From Ruegeria conchae (lineage in GTDB: Bacteria; Pseudomonadota; Alphaproteobacteria; Rhodobacterales; Rhodobacteraceae), in the NCBI RefSeq assembly GCF_000192475.1, contig NZ_AEYW01000003.1, positions 1 to 64,000 on the forward strand: 64,000 bases of DNA, in the 5' to 3' direction. Positions 47,723 through 58,600 of the stretch are shown piece by piece. Every line of letters starts with the position of its first letter. Position 1 is the first letter of the stretch. The translations under genes were made by a program, and so were the position numbers. Below the pieces are notes generated by a model. That model was given only the letters and a program-made list of their open reading frames with translations. It was not told the DNA's origin and made no database searches.

Positions 47723-48226
47723 ATGACCCCGATAATCCAGCTTGTGCGACGCGCCAGCGCCCTTCCCGTGATCGTGGCGTGCATCGCCCTGTTCATCCTG
47801 ATGGCAATGACATTTTGCGACGTGATCCTGCGTTCGGTCTTCAATGCGCCCATTGAGGCCGCAACCGAACTGACGCGGATATTGATGGCCATTCTGGTGT
47901 TTTCAGTCCTCCCGATTGTCTCAACCACCAACGGCCATATCGCGGTCGATCTGACGGACGGGTTCTTCCACCGTCTGCACCTGTCACGTGCGCGGGACGT
48001 GGTGATCTATGTGGTCAGCGGCATCATGCTGTTCTGGCCGGTCCAACGCGTCTGGGTCCTGGCCGAGCGGGCGCGGGATTATGGGGACGTGACTGAGTAT
48101 CTTTCAATCCCCACCTACCTGATCGGCTGGTTCATTACCCTGTCCGTTGCCATCACCGCACTGGTGATGATCGCCACTGGGCTGCTAAAGGCCTTCGCCC
48201 CAAATACTCTGTCGGAGCCTATGTAA
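47723..48226 (+). CDS. dctQ: TRAP transporter small membrane subunit (DctQ)
   Basis: A 167-residue protein with four predicted membrane helices and the DctQ pattern (FCDVILRSVFNAPIEAATELTRILM). It partners DctM in the sodium- or proton-coupled importer. Its stop and the dctM start overlap (TAATG). Confidence 0.92.
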   Translation: MTPIIQLVRRASALPVIVACIALFILMAMTFCDVILRSVFNAPIEAATELTRILMAILVFSVLPIVSTTNGHIAVDLTDGFFHRLHLSRARDVVIYVVSGIMLFWPVQRVWVLAERARDYGDVTEYLSIPTYLIGWFITLSVAITALVMIATGLLKAFAPNTLSEPM

Positions 48227-49578
48227 TGACCGCAGCGCTGATCGGATTTGCGATTGTATTGATCCTGGTGCTGGTGCGCCTGCCCATCGTCTTTGCCATG
48301 GGACTGGTCGGCACATTGGGCTTCGCCTACGAACGCGGCGGCTCGATCTTTGATGAGCGTGGGTTGAAGGCTGCCATGTCTATGGTGGGCCGCCAGATTA
48401 CTGACACTGCTCAGGATTATGGTCTGTCGGTGGTGCCGCTGTTCATCCTGATGGGCCTGTTCGTGAACAAAGGCGGTATGGCGCGCGAGCTTTATGCAGT
48501 GTCCAACGCTTTCTTGGGCCATATGCGCGGCGGCATTGCCATGGCTACAGTTGCGGCCTGCGGCGGCTTCTCGGCCATTTGTGGATCGTCGCTGGCCACC
48601 GCTGCGACCATGTCAAAGGTCGCGATGCCGCAAATGCGCCGCTATGGCTATTCAGACGAACTTTCGACCGCCTCGATTGCAGCTGGTGGCACGTTGGGCA
48701 TTCTGATACCCCCATCGGTCATTCTGGTCATTTACGGGCTGTTGACCGAAACCTCAATCGGGAAACTGTTCATGGCGGGCATCATACCCGGCATTCTCGG
48801 TATCCTCTTCTACCTTTTCGCCGTGCGCTGGACCGTCTGGCGCAACCCCGAGGCTGGGCCAGCCGGGGAGCGCGCCACCTGGTCCGAACGCATCCGCGCG
48901 CTGGGCTCGGTCTGGGCCGTGCTGCTGTTGTTCTTTCTGGTGATCGGCGGGCTGTACGGAGCCTTTGACTTTGAGCCCCTGAACCTGACCTTCTCACCCA
49001 CCGAGGCCGCAGGCATGGGGGCCGCCGGGGCCTTCCTGATCGCTCTGTTTCGAGGCGGTCTTACTGTGGGCTCGACCTTTGAGGTGCTGAAAGAGACTTG
49101 CTTTACCGCGTCTGCCTTGTTCGCGGTGCTGATCGGCGCGCAGATATTTTCGAACTTCATCAATCTGGCCGGCTTGCCCGAGGCCCTGATTGCGATGGTC
49201 ACGGCCTATGATGTCGCACCGTTTGTCGTGATCCTGATGATCCTTGGTATCTATATCATTCTGGGTTGCGTCTTCGAATCCCTCTCGATGCTGTTGCTGA
49301 CCGTTCCGATCTTCTTCCCGCTGGTCACGTCTCTGGGCTATGACCCAATCTGGTTCGGCATCGTCGTTGTGGTTGTTACCGAAATCTCGCTAATCACCCC
49401 ACCCGTTGGTCTGAACGTTTTCATCCTGAAAGGGGTGGTGGGCGACGTCTCGACAGGCACCATCTTTCGCGGCGTCACACCATTCTGGGTTGCCGATATC
49501 TTCCGCCTTGCGCTGATCGTGCTGGTGCCCATCGTGGTGCTGTATCTGCCGGAGCAAATGGGCGCGCTGGGGCACTGA
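48226..49578 (+). CDS. dctM: TRAP transporter large membrane subunit (DctM)
   Basis: A 450-residue protein of about twelve helices with DctM motifs GGFSAICGSSLATAATM, GTLGILIPPSVILVIYGLLT and ITPPVGLNVFILKG. It forms the translocation channel of the TRAP importer with DctQ and delivers the substrate bound by DctP. Confidence 0.95.
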   Translation: MTAALIGFAIVLILVLVRLPIVFAMGLVGTLGFAYERGGSIFDERGLKAAMSMVGRQITDTAQDYGLSVVPLFILMGLFVNKGGMARELYAVSNAFLGHMRGGIAMATVAACGGFSAICGSSLATAATMSKVAMPQMRRYGYSDELSTASIAAGGTLGILIPPSVILVIYGLLTETSIGKLFMAGIIPGILGILFYLFAVRWTVWRNPEAGPAGERATWSERIRALGSVWAVLLLFFLVIGGLYGAFDFEPLNLTFSPTEAAGMGAAGAFLIALFRGGLTVGSTFEVLKETCFTASALFAVLIGAQIFSNFINLAGLPEALIAMVTAYDVAPFVVILMILGIYIILGCVFESLSMLLLTVPIFFPLVTSLGYDPIWFGIVVVVVTEISLITPPVGLNVFILKGVVGDVSTGTIFRGVTPFWVADIFRLALIVLVPIVVLYLPEQMGALGH

Positions 49579-49606
49579 GCCCCGCCTCATCAAACAGGAG
49601 AACATC

Positions 49607-51631
49607 ATGTCCCTGCATCAGATTTCCAGCTTTGCCGCTGGCACTTGGGTCGCGCCCGGAGAAGGCGCACGCACCATCGCATCCGCCATCACCGGCGCAC
49701 CGTTTGCCAGCGCTGGCAACACGGCGCTCGACGTGCAGGCGATGCTTGATTATGCACGCAACACCGGTGGCCCAGCCCTACGTAAATTGACATTCCACGA
49801 CCGTGCCCGGATGCTCAAAGCGCTGGCGCAAGAGCTGTCAGCGCATAAACAGGCGCTCTACGATCTGAGCTTTGAAACGGGTGCCACGCAGAAGGACCAC
49901 CTGATCGATATCGACGGTGGCATCGGCACGATGTTTGTCTTCGCCTCCAAGGGTAGGCGCGAGATGCCCGACGCGCAGGTCTACCTGGATGGAGATATCG
50001 AGCAACTGTCGCGCAACGGCACGTTTCTGGGGCAACATATCTGCACCCCTCTGCAGGGTGTTGCGGTCCACATCAACGCGTTCAATTTCCCGGTATGGGG
50101 CATGTTGGAGAAACTCGCTCCAACACTTTTGGCGGGCGTTCCTGCCATCGTGAAACCAGCCACCAATAGTTGTTATGTCACCGAACTGGCCGTGCGGATA
50201 ATTCTGGACAGTGGCATCCTGCCCGCCGGTGCGCTGCAATTGGTGTCAGGCGGGTTGGGAGATATGCTCGATCACTTAAGCTGTCAGGATGTGGTCAGCT
50301 TCACCGGTTCGGCGAACACCGCGTTGAAGCTACGCCAGACACCTGCGATCTTGCAGAACTCAGTCCGGTTCGTTGCTGAGCAGGATAGCTTGAATGCTTC
50401 AATCCTCGGCCGGGATGCAGAGCCCGGCACGCCGGAATTCGATCTGTTCGTTAAGGAAGTCTCTCGTGAAATGACCACCAAGGCGGGCCAGAAATGCACC
50501 GCTATCCGACGCATCATCGCGCCCGATAGTCAGGTCGACGCCGTGATTTCCGCGCTCTCGGAGCGGTTGGCGAAGATCACCATCGGCGATCCGCGGGCCG
50601 AGACCACACGCATGGGCGCACTTGTGTCGAACGGACAAAAAGCAGACGTTTTGGAAAAGGCCAACCTGATCGGGCAAGAGGCTGAGCGGGTTTACGGAAA
50701 CCCCGACGCGTTCGACCTGCACGGCCCTGAAACTGGCGCATTCGTCCCTCCGATGCTGTTTCACTGCGCTGACCCCGACAAGGCGCAGCGCGTGCACGAT
50801 ACCGAGGCGTTCGGCCCGGTCTCAACCTTGATGGGTTACCGCGATCTGGATCATGCTGTGGCACTGGCCAATCGCGGGCAGGGGTCTCTGGTCACCTCAC
50901 TGATCACCCACGACACTGAGGTTGCGCGGGATGTGGTGATGGGGGCCGCGGCCTATAACGGGCGGATTTACATCAACGACCGCAATTCGATGGCAGAATC
51001 GACCGGCCACGGCTCTCCTCTTCCGCATATGGTGCATGGCGGGCCCGGCCGCGCGGGCGGCGGTGAGGAAATGGGCGGCGTGCGCGGTGTGAAACACTAT
51101 ATGCAACGCACCGCCATTCAGGGCTCACCGCGAATGCTCAGCAGTATCGGAACTAAATGGGTTACTGGGTCACCTGAAATCCAAGGTCCGGCACATCCGT
51201 TCACCCGTAAATTCGGTGAGTTGCAGGTCGGAGAGACGCTGCACACAGCCTCGCGCGTAATCACGTTGGAGGACATCGAACACTTCGCCAATTTCACCGG
51301 CGATACCTTTTATGCACATATGGACGAGGAGGCAGCGGCACGAAATCCGTTCTTCCCCGGTCGCGTAGCGCATGGCTATCTGTTGCTCAGCTTCGCGGCT
51401 GGCTTGTTTGTTGAACCGAACGAGGGGCCGGTGTTGGCCAATACCGGGTTGGACGGGTTGCGGTTCATGAAGCCGGTCGTCGCCGGGGACAGCATCAAAG
51501 TGCGTTTGACGGTCAAGCAGAAAACCCCACGCAATGACGATTATGGCGAGGTTCGCTGGCACGTGTCCCTGACCAATCAGGATGACGAGCCGGTCGCAGA
51601 ATACGAACTTTTGACTATGAATGCCCGCTAA
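49607..51631 (+). CDS. paaZ: Bifunctional oxepin-CoA hydrolase/aldehyde dehydrogenase PaaZ
   Basis: A 674-residue fusion. Residues 1-520 form an aldehyde dehydrogenase with the catalytic Cys in [10 protein letters not shown] and Glu in VAEQDSLN. Residues about 530-674 form a MaoC-like hydratase ([27 protein letters not shown]) with the Asp and His pair. The hydratase opens the oxepin ring and the dehydrogenase oxidises the resulting aldehyde. CAGGAG precedes the start. It follows the TRAP genes by 28 bp. Confidence 0.97.
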   Translation: MSLHQISSFAAGTWVAPGEGARTIASAITGAPFASAGNTALDVQAMLDYARNTGGPALRKLTFHDRARMLKALAQELSAHKQALYDLSFETGATQKDHLIDIDGGIGTMFVFASKGRREMPDAQVYLDGDIEQLSRNGTFLGQHICTPLQGVAVHINAFNFPVWGMLEKLAPTLLAGVPAIVKPATNSCYVTELAVRIILDSGILPAGALQLVSGGLGDMLDHLSCQDVVSFTGSANTALKLRQTPAILQNSVRFVAEQDSLNASILGRDAEPGTPEFDLFVKEVSREMTTKAGQKCTAIRRIIAPDSQVDAVISALSERLAKITIGDPRAETTRMGALVSNGQKADVLEKANLIGQEAERVYGNPDAFDLHGPETGAFVPPMLFHCADPDKAQRVHDTEAFGPVSTLMGYRDLDHAVALANRGQGSLVTSLITHDTEVARDVVMGAAAYNGRIYINDRNSMAESTGHGSPLPHMVHGGPGRAGGGEEMGGVRGVKHYMQRTAIQGSPRMLSSIGTKWVTGSPEIQGPAHPFTRKFGELQVGETLHTASRVITLEDIEHFANFTGDTFYAHMDEEAAARNPFFPGRVAHGYLLLSFAAGLFVEPNEGPVLANTGLDGLRFMKPVVAGDSIKVRLTVKQKTPRNDDYGEVRWHVSLTNQDDEPVAEYELLTMNAR

Positions 51632-51684
51632 CTCGGTAGCGTAACCTGTTTTTCTTATTGGGCCTAATGGGTTAAACTGGTCCC

Positions 51685-52488
51685 ATGACCAATCAAAGCT
51701 CATGGTTCGAAACGGCCGTAGCCGATCTAGTGGATCCGCAAGACCAGCGGGTCTGGTCGATTATTGTCTCTTTGTTCGGAGATATGGCACAGGAACCGGG
51801 CGCGCAGATTTCAGGCGGCGCGCTGACTCAGATCATTGAACCGATGGGCATCAAACCCGAAGCGATCCGGGTGGCGCTCCACCGATTGCGCAAGGATGGT
51901 TGGATCGAGAGCGACCGGATCGGTCGCGTTTCACGTCATGTACTCTCGGAATTTGGCAGAACCCAATCAGCGGCCGTCACACCGCGCATTTATGCGCGTG
52001 ACTCGGCGCCTGTTGAACATTGGCATCTGCTGATTGCCGAGGACGGAACGGGTACGCAGGTGCTTGAGGATGTAATGCTCAGCGATGACTACATTCCAAT
52101 CGGACGCAACATAGCAATGAGGGCAGGTGCGGCTCCGCTTCAGGCGGAAGGATTACTTGCGCTGGATATCTCGCCGCAAACAGCCCCGAAGTGGATTCAG
52201 GATCGGTTATGCCCACCCGAGCTGCGCGCTTCGTGCCGGGCATTGCTAACTGCAGTCCAGAACGCAGCAAAAACTCACCCCGAGGAATGGACACCAACAC
52301 CATTGCAGAGCGCCACATTACGGACTCTGCTGGTGCATCGATGGCGGCGTGTGGTGCTGCGCCAACCGGACCTGCCTGCAGCCTTTTACCCACCTGATTG
52401 GGTCGGCCCTGCCTGTCGAAACAGCATTATTCGCATGCTTGATCTGCTTCCACGGCCCTCAGCTGCCATTCTAAGCGGGAGTGGTTGA
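51685..52488 (+). CDS. paaX: PaaX-family repressor
   Basis: A 267-residue regulator with the PaaX N-terminal winged helix (ISGGALTQIIEPMGIKPEAIRVALHRLRKDGWIES) and the family C-terminal domain (LVHRWRRVVLRQPDLPAAFYP). PaaX releases DNA on binding phenylacetyl-CoA. It is 53 bp after paaZ. Together with PaaR this gives the region two repressors; its own target sites were not found. Confidence 0.9.
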   Translation: MTNQSSWFETAVADLVDPQDQRVWSIIVSLFGDMAQEPGAQISGGALTQIIEPMGIKPEAIRVALHRLRKDGWIESDRIGRVSRHVLSEFGRTQSAAVTPRIYARDSAPVEHWHLLIAEDGTGTQVLEDVMLSDDYIPIGRNIAMRAGAAPLQAEGLLALDISPQTAPKWIQDRLCPPELRASCRALLTAVQNAAKTHPEEWTPTPLQSATLRTLLVHRWRRVVLRQPDLPAAFYPPDWVGPACRNSIIRMLDLLPRPSAAILSGSG

Positions 52489-52571
52489 CCAAACGGCACT
52501 CTGTTCAAAATGCGTTTGCGACCATTATCATCTGATCAGCTAAGTGGAGCGCCAACGGAGGAGGCCGAAGG

Positions 52572-54044
52572 ATGACGAAGCAAACAGATATGCTTATCAT
52601 CGGCGCAGGTTTTTCCGGGTTAATTATGGCAATTGAGGCGCGAAAGCGCGGCATCGCAGATATTGTCATATTGGAGAAAGCAGCCGACATCGGCGGTACA
52701 TGGCGAGAAAATACTTATCCTGGCGTCGCCTGCGATATCCCCTCGCATCTCTACTCGATGGCGACACATCTGAACCCGGATTGGAGCCGCGCCTATGCAG
52801 GTGGCGCCGAAATCCAATCCTATTTACAGAAAATCGCGCAGGATGAGGGGCTGTACGAACTCTGTCAATTTCATCGGAAACTCAAATCTGCGCGGTGGGA
52901 TGGTGCGCGATGGCAGGTCGTGACAGCGGACGGCAACCATTGGTCAGCGCGGTTTCTGGTCTCGGCTATCGGCGCGCTGCACGTGCCGCGCATCCCGCAA
53001 ATCCCCGGCGCTGACAGCTTTCCCGGCCCTAGCTTCCATTCCGCAGAATGGGATCACGACGTCTCGCTAGCTGGTAAAAGAGTGGCTGTGATCGGTACTG
53101 GAGCTTCAGCCGTTCAGTTCGTCCCCGAGATCGCTAAAACTGCGGCGCAGGTCACCATCTTCCAACGCAGCGCGCCCTATGTTCTGCCTCGCCCGGACGG
53201 CCCGATTGCACCATGGGTGCGCCGCTTGTATCGGTACTTCCCAGTGTTGCCCCGCATCCGGCGCCAACTGATCTATATGCTGTTTGAGTTTCGTCATCGC
53301 GTGTTTCGGGGCGAACCGCGGGCTGTCGATTTTGCAATGAAAATGTGGCGCCAGGCCTTGGACAGCGCGATCACCGATCCAGACCTGAAAGCCGCGCTGA
53401 CGCCTGACTACACAATTGGATGCAAACGCATCCTCAGCTCAAATGACTGGTATCCGGCACTGGCACGAAACAACGTGGATGTGGTGCCGCATGCCGTCTC
53501 CAGGATCGACGGAGGTCACATCATCGCGGGTGACGGCCGCGAGTTCATCGCTGATGTTCTGGTCTGGGGAACCGGATTCCATGTCACTGATGTGGTCGAT
53601 AATCTCAACATAACTGGAACCAATGATCGGACACTGAAACAGGCCTGGTCAGGGGGTATGCAGGCCAACCTTGGCACCGCAATTGCCGGGTTTCCTAATT
53701 TCTTCATGTTACTCGGCCCGCATACCGGGCTGGGGCACAACTCTGTCGTGCTTATGATCGAAGCACAGGTGGCTCATATAGGTCGTGTTCTAACAGAAAT
53801 GCAGGAGGGTGGTCTTCGCACCATCACCCCGAAAACCGACAAACAGGCGGCGTTTACGAAAGAGATGCAGGACCGTCACCTCGAAAGCGTCTGGCAATCA
53901 GGTGGCTGCACCTCTTGGTATCAGGACGCTGAGGGGCGCAATACAACGCTGTGGCCGGGCACTGTGTCCGAGTTCAGAAAACGCATGGCGCGATCCGGGC
54001 TCGAACAATACCATTCTGTAAGAGAAACAATCGGAGACCCATGA
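52572..54044 (+). CDS. Baeyer-Villiger-type flavin monooxygenase
   Basis: A 490-residue protein with two Rossmann motifs, GAGFSGL near the N-terminus for FAD and GTGASAV (about 175) for NADPH. The Baeyer-Villiger fingerprint FPGPSFHSAEW (F-x-G-x3-H-x3-W) lies just before the second. It should convert a ketone to an ester or lactone using NADPH and oxygen. GGAGGAGG precedes the start. It overlaps the hydrolase gene downstream, which could split the product. The substrate is unknown. Confidence 0.92.
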   Translation: MTKQTDMLIIGAGFSGLIMAIEARKRGIADIVILEKAADIGGTWRENTYPGVACDIPSHLYSMATHLNPDWSRAYAGGAEIQSYLQKIAQDEGLYELCQFHRKLKSARWDGARWQVVTADGNHWSARFLVSAIGALHVPRIPQIPGADSFPGPSFHSAEWDHDVSLAGKRVAVIGTGASAVQFVPEIAKTAAQVTIFQRSAPYVLPRPDGPIAPWVRRLYRYFPVLPRIRRQLIYMLFEFRHRVFRGEPRAVDFAMKMWRQALDSAITDPDLKAALTPDYTIGCKRILSSNDWYPALARNNVDVVPHAVSRIDGGHIIAGDGREFIADVLVWGTGFHVTDVVDNLNITGTNDRTLKQAWSGGMQANLGTAIAGFPNFFMLLGPHTGLGHNSVVLMIEAQVAHIGRVLTEMQEGGLRTITPKTDKQAAFTKEMQDRHLESVWQSGGCTSWYQDAEGRNTTLWPGTVSEFRKRMARSGLEQYHSVRETIGDP

Positions 54045-55015
54045 TGTCGATCCTGCTGACGATTGTCCTGCTGCTGGCGGCTTTCCTGCTGTGCATGAAC
54101 CTCTGGACGCGCCACCTGACCCGTCAAGGGATCGAGATGGTGCCACAATTGGGACAAATCGTGCCCGTTCGAGGCGGTAGCATCCACTATGTCGAAAAGG
54201 GCGACCCCGCCAACCCGACCATTGTCATGATCCACGGCCTCTCGGGCCAATTGCAGCACTTTACATACGCATTGATGGATGATCTGGCAGAGGACTATCA
54301 CGTTCTCGCGGTCGACCGACCAGGCTGCGGTTATTCAACCCGTGATACCGCTGCGCTGGCCGCTCTGCCTGAACAGGCCCGGATGATCCAAGCGTTTCTG
54401 GAAACCAAGAACGTCGACCAGGCCATACTGGTTGGCCATTCGCTTGGCGGAGCGCTATCGCTGGAAATGGCATTGGACTATCCCGACACTATCTCGGCAC
54501 TGGCACTTCTGGCCCCTCTCACGCAGCAGATGCCCGAACCGCCTGCCGTCTTTAAGTCACTGGAAATCAGCACGGATTGGTTGCGTAGCCTGATCGGAAA
54601 CACCATCGCCGTCCCGATGGCCCGTAAAACAGCACCGCTGGTCCTGAAAGATGTCTTCGCCCCCGAACCCGCGCCTGCCGATTTTCTAAACCGCGCCGGG
54701 GGCGCTCTGGGCCTGCGACCTTCGGCCTTCATAACCGCGTCGCAAGACGTCATCGGCGTAGAAAGCAGCATGGGTGAATTAACCCAACGATACAGTGATC
54801 TGAAAACGCCCGGAGGCATCCTGTTCGGCACCGAAGATCCGATCCTGTCGGCTGAGACACACGGTGCATCAATGACGAAATTCGGCCTCACCTTCGAAAA
54901 ACTGGAACACCGAGGTCACATGATCCTGATCACAGAGCCTGATATCTGCGCACGTTTCATCCGCCAGATCGCCGGCATGACCCACGCCGACATGACAAAA
55001 CAAAACCCTCACTGA
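54041..55015 (+). CDS. Membrane-anchored alpha/beta hydrolase
   Basis: The start is ATG at 54041 (or 54044), overlapping the monooxygenase stop by ATGA. The 324-residue protein has an N-terminal hydrophobic anchor (about 2-22), then HGLSGQLQHF (oxyanion region), the nucleophile elbow GHSLGGALS, a GTEDPIL aspartate motif and the catalytic His in EHRGHMILI. Likely an esterase acting on the monooxygenase product, tethered at the membrane. Confidence 0.88.
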   Translation: MMSILLTIVLLLAAFLLCMNLWTRHLTRQGIEMVPQLGQIVPVRGGSIHYVEKGDPANPTIVMIHGLSGQLQHFTYALMDDLAEDYHVLAVDRPGCGYSTRDTAALAALPEQARMIQAFLETKNVDQAILVGHSLGGALSLEMALDYPDTISALALLAPLTQQMPEPPAVFKSLEISTDWLRSLIGNTIAVPMARKTAPLVLKDVFAPEPAPADFLNRAGGALGLRPSAFITASQDVIGVESSMGELTQRYSDLKTPGGILFGTEDPILSAETHGASMTKFGLTFEKLEHRGHMILITEPDICARFIRQIAGMTHADMTKQNPH

Positions 55016-55055
55016 AAGCGCACACAAAGAATCCCATCAGACCCTCATTTCCCTC

Positions 55056-55083
55056 TTGACCCTCTCCGGTCTGTCGCTTACAT
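55056..55083 (+). promoter_or_regulatory. Probable sigma-70-type promoter of tRNA-Met
   Basis: TTGACC (55056-55061) and TTACAT (55078-55083) are separated by 16 bases, 15 bases before the tRNA 5' end. Confidence 0.5.
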
Positions 55084-55097
55084 CGCCTCTCACTCGT

Positions 55098-55174
55098 GGC
55101 GGAGTAGCTCAGTTGGTTAGAGCAGCGGAATCATAATCCGCGTGTCGGGGGTTCAAGTCCCTCCTCCGCTACCA
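55098..55174 (+). tRNA. tRNA-Met (CAT), elongator type
   Basis: A complete 77-base cloverleaf including encoded CCA. The acceptor stem is GGCGGAG with CTCCGCT (first pair G-T). The anticodon CAT lies at 55132-55134 in the loop ATCATAA closed by GCGGA/TCCGC. The T-arm is GGGGG-TTCAAGT-CCCTC-like. Elongator Met is more likely than lysidine-modified Ile. Its 3' half is the attachment core of the adjacent island. Confidence 0.95.
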
Positions 55175-55269
55175 AAATCCCTTAACAATATCAAAATACT
55201 GGATGGATTCTGGCATCACTAGTAGCGATGATTCCTTGTTCTGGGTGACATTCTGGGTGACAGCTGACA
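55129..55269 (+). repeat. Left attachment repeat of the tRNA island (attL side)
   Basis: 141 bp matched at 63788-63928 without gaps and with seven mismatches. The first 48 bases, covering the anticodon to the tRNA end plus two bases, are identical. Confidence 0.9.
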
Positions 55270-55612
55270 GCGTTCGGCAGGAATAACTGAGTAGTTTGTC
55301 GGGTAAGGCGCAATATGGAAAATCTGGAACAAGCGGAAAGCGATAAGCGCTCGGAAATTCTGCCTAAAATCCAAAATACTGGAACTTCTCGATACGCCTA
55401 TGGAAATTCTCACAAGGGAATCCGACTAAGCTTTTAGGCCTCCAAACGTTGTCGTGTTGGTGGCGGGCATTGCGCCGAAGCGGTCAACTAGCGGCATTGC
55501 GGTTAACGGCTGGTGCGCGGACAAAGCTGCGATAAGTCAGTTTGTTAGGACGTATGATAACGGCCCTGAGCAGTTCTTTATTTCCAGTGCAGCGAACGAC
55601 GGATTGAACGCC
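55270..55612. other. Island left end, gene-free
   Basis: No supported gene. Around 55460-55545 GCGGACAAAGCTGCGATAAG resembles the second half of the dispersed repeat (compare 11030 and 14615), so the island end or an older chromosomal segment may carry that repeat. Confidence 0.35.
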
Positions 55613-58600
55613 TTACTTGCCGTTCTGATGCTTTCCGAAGACCCTATCAGCCCCCTTGACCTCTTCGAAAACCAGTTCAGGCACCACCACTTCCCAATTG
55701 GCGCGTTTCATCAGGTAATGAAAACGCTCATCAGCATCTTCCTTACGCCAATTTATTATAGCCGCGATCTCGCCGGCGACGAATTTCGTGCCGATCGGGG
55801 GCGCGAATGCTTTTGCCATCCGCCCGAGGGCCCGCCCTTGAAGATCCTCGATCTGCCAGCGATCTCCGACACTGGAGAGCCTGATCGGCGCGCCGACCTG
55901 TGCTTCGGCGATTGCGTCATGAACAATGTGCCGATCACCTTGGCGTCCTGCGAATGACAGGTCGACCATCTTCATTTCGGGCGACTGAAAGAACCGTCGG
56001 GGGCCGGGGACTGTCGCCAAGTCGGGCACCACGTGACGCGCGACGACGGAAGGCGACTCGGTGGGAAGGTATTCGTGATTGTCATTGCTCATGACGATCA
56101 AATTGCGCCGCGCACGTGTCATGGCGACATAGAACAATCGCCTGGGCGCGTCCTGATCTTCATTTCGCGAGGGCCGTTCCCAACCGCCATCCAAGATCAC
56201 GACATCGTCGAATTCGAGGCCTTTCGCGCGGTGCGCCGTCAACAATTTGAGGCCGCGCTGCTCGCCCCATGAATCCTTCGACCATTCAGCAAACCATTCG
56301 ATCACATCAGGGGTCGGGAGCGCTTTGCCATCAATTTCACGCGCAAGTTGGCCAAGTCCCTCGCCTATCCGGTCAGTCCAACGGCTTGTTGGTATCGCAT
56401 TCAGGGTTTCCGTAAGATCGCCCAAGCTAACCAAGGCTGTGTGCCTCTCGCGTAGGCTGTCAATAAACCTCCGCATCTCACGGGTGCGCCACACACTTGG
56501 CAAGTTTTCGTTCGCCATTTCGACGGGAATTCCATGTGCCTCGGCAAAGTCTCGGACCGGCAGAAGCTTACGCCAATCACGAGAAATGATTGCCGCCCCC
56601 TTCCAGCTCCAATCCGGTATCAGTTTTGACAGGCGGATCATCTCGTTGACCGCCGCAAGGGCCTGAGCGTCATTTCCTGCCGGACAGCCAAGGATTTGGA
56701 CCCGCCCCTGCGCAACAGGGTCGAGACTTTCCATGATACCCCCAGCCGGGTCCTTTTGCCGTGATTTGTCGACGGTAATCCCATGCCCTGTTTTCATACG
56801 TTCCCGAGACCCTTCGATCACGGCGTTCGCTGCGCTGATCACGTTCTTCGACGAGCGGTAATTGTCGGTCAGAAAGACCGGCTTGGCAGAGTAATCCTGT
56901 TCGAACTGCCTGATGTGGCGCACCGATGCGCCGGCAAACGCATAGATATTCTGGTCGTCGTCGCCGACCGCGAATAGGCTGATCCGTTGATCGGGGTCGT
57001 CGATACTGCGACCGGCCACCGCTGCGATCAAGGCGTATTCCTCGGGTCCCACATCCTGATATTCGTCCACGAGAATCCATCGGAACCCTTGGATCAAGGT
57101 CTCTCGCAAGGCTTCGGCCTCGACTTTGTCCAGGCCGTCGCCACGCAATAGACGTGCCGCATCGATCAGAAGCGTTTCGAAGTCAGGTTCATCGGCCGCT
57201 GCCCGCCCGGCGAAACTCGCTCCAACCAACCGCATGGCTAAGGCATGGATGGTCAAGACCGTCACGAAGCGAGCATCTTCGCCAATCAGGAGACGCAAGC
57301 GTTCCCGGATCTCGGCGGCCGCGTGACGATTGTAGGCGAGCACCAGTATACCGTTCGGATCTTCGCGTTTGATCCGGACCAGATATGCGACGCGATGGAC
57401 CAGCACGCGTGTCTTGCCCGATCCCGGCCCCGCGAGCACGAGCACATTGGTCTGTTCGCGGTCGTCACGCACGATCTGCTCTTGTGTCGAATTCCCCAGA
57501 TTGTTGACGATCTCGGCATAGGACTGGGGCGTTGCCTGCCGTCTGAACTCCGAATTTTTCCCCGGCATCCAAGATTTCATGAAGTCGGACTGCTCCATTG
57601 CGAAATAGTCATGCGCGAGCTGCTGGGCCTGATCGATGTCGTCGATGCCCTTACTCGCGTAGGCCGCCATCACGTGGGTCTGGACGGTCTGTTCGGTGTA
57701 ATGGTCTTCGAGTGGCGCGAAATGTTGGGTGGTAAAAGCGCCGCCTTTCCGATTGATGTGCAACGTCATCGCGGAGCGGAACACGGACAATCCCTTGCCC
57801 AGTGTCACCACCTGCTGCTCGTGCAGCCACAGAAGCGCCCGGTCCATCAGCTTTGCTGGATCATTGACAGATGCCCGCAACAGCGCATCGCTGTTGATCG
57901 CTGCAAGAAGGTCGCCAAGCGTGGTCTCGACAGGAACATCTTTCCCACGCAGGCCAGCCTGAACCTGGTTGATCAAGTATGAAACCAAACCTTCTGCGGC
58001 CTGCCTGCGAAGCTGAGCGGTCTGTTCGATTACTCCCCATGATCTTTGCATTCGCACCATGACACTGCCTTTGGAAACCTTGCGCAGGCCGATATTGCCT
58101 TTTCCGCCATCCATGTCGCGGCCATCCTGCGCAATCCCACGGAGCAACCCCTCGACAATATCGGGCCGTACTGAGGCGTGTCCCCGCTCTCGTAGGGCCT
58201 GCGCCACTGAAGCCAGATGGCAGGGCAAAGCCTCATAGATGTCCGCGTCTGGCGCTTGGTCTCTAAGGATCGCAATCATGTCAGCTTCCAGTCGGGATGC
58301 CGCTTGGAACCGTTTCGACGAGGCATTCTCGACACGCACATGCACGAAGATCGTGATGTTTGTATCATCCTTTGCAATCCCCAGGGCCTCGAGATCCGCC
58401 AAAGCTTTGCGCACGCCCGGCATCGTCAGCCCACTGACCCCGCATAGCTCGTCCGTGGTGATGCCCTCTTCCTGCGGAGCGTTGATGATATGCTGCACGA
58501 TGGCGGCCAGATCCTCGCGCCGCCGTTCGGTGATCTCGGCAGATGCAAGGATTTCGCGGACCTCTTGCATGCTTCTTATCTTGAGCGAGGCGGGAAACAC

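Noticed and set aside
55219-55413. Possible integrase remnant at the island left end
   Set aside because: The 64-codon minus-strand frame has none of the R-H-R-Y motifs of tyrosine recombinases.
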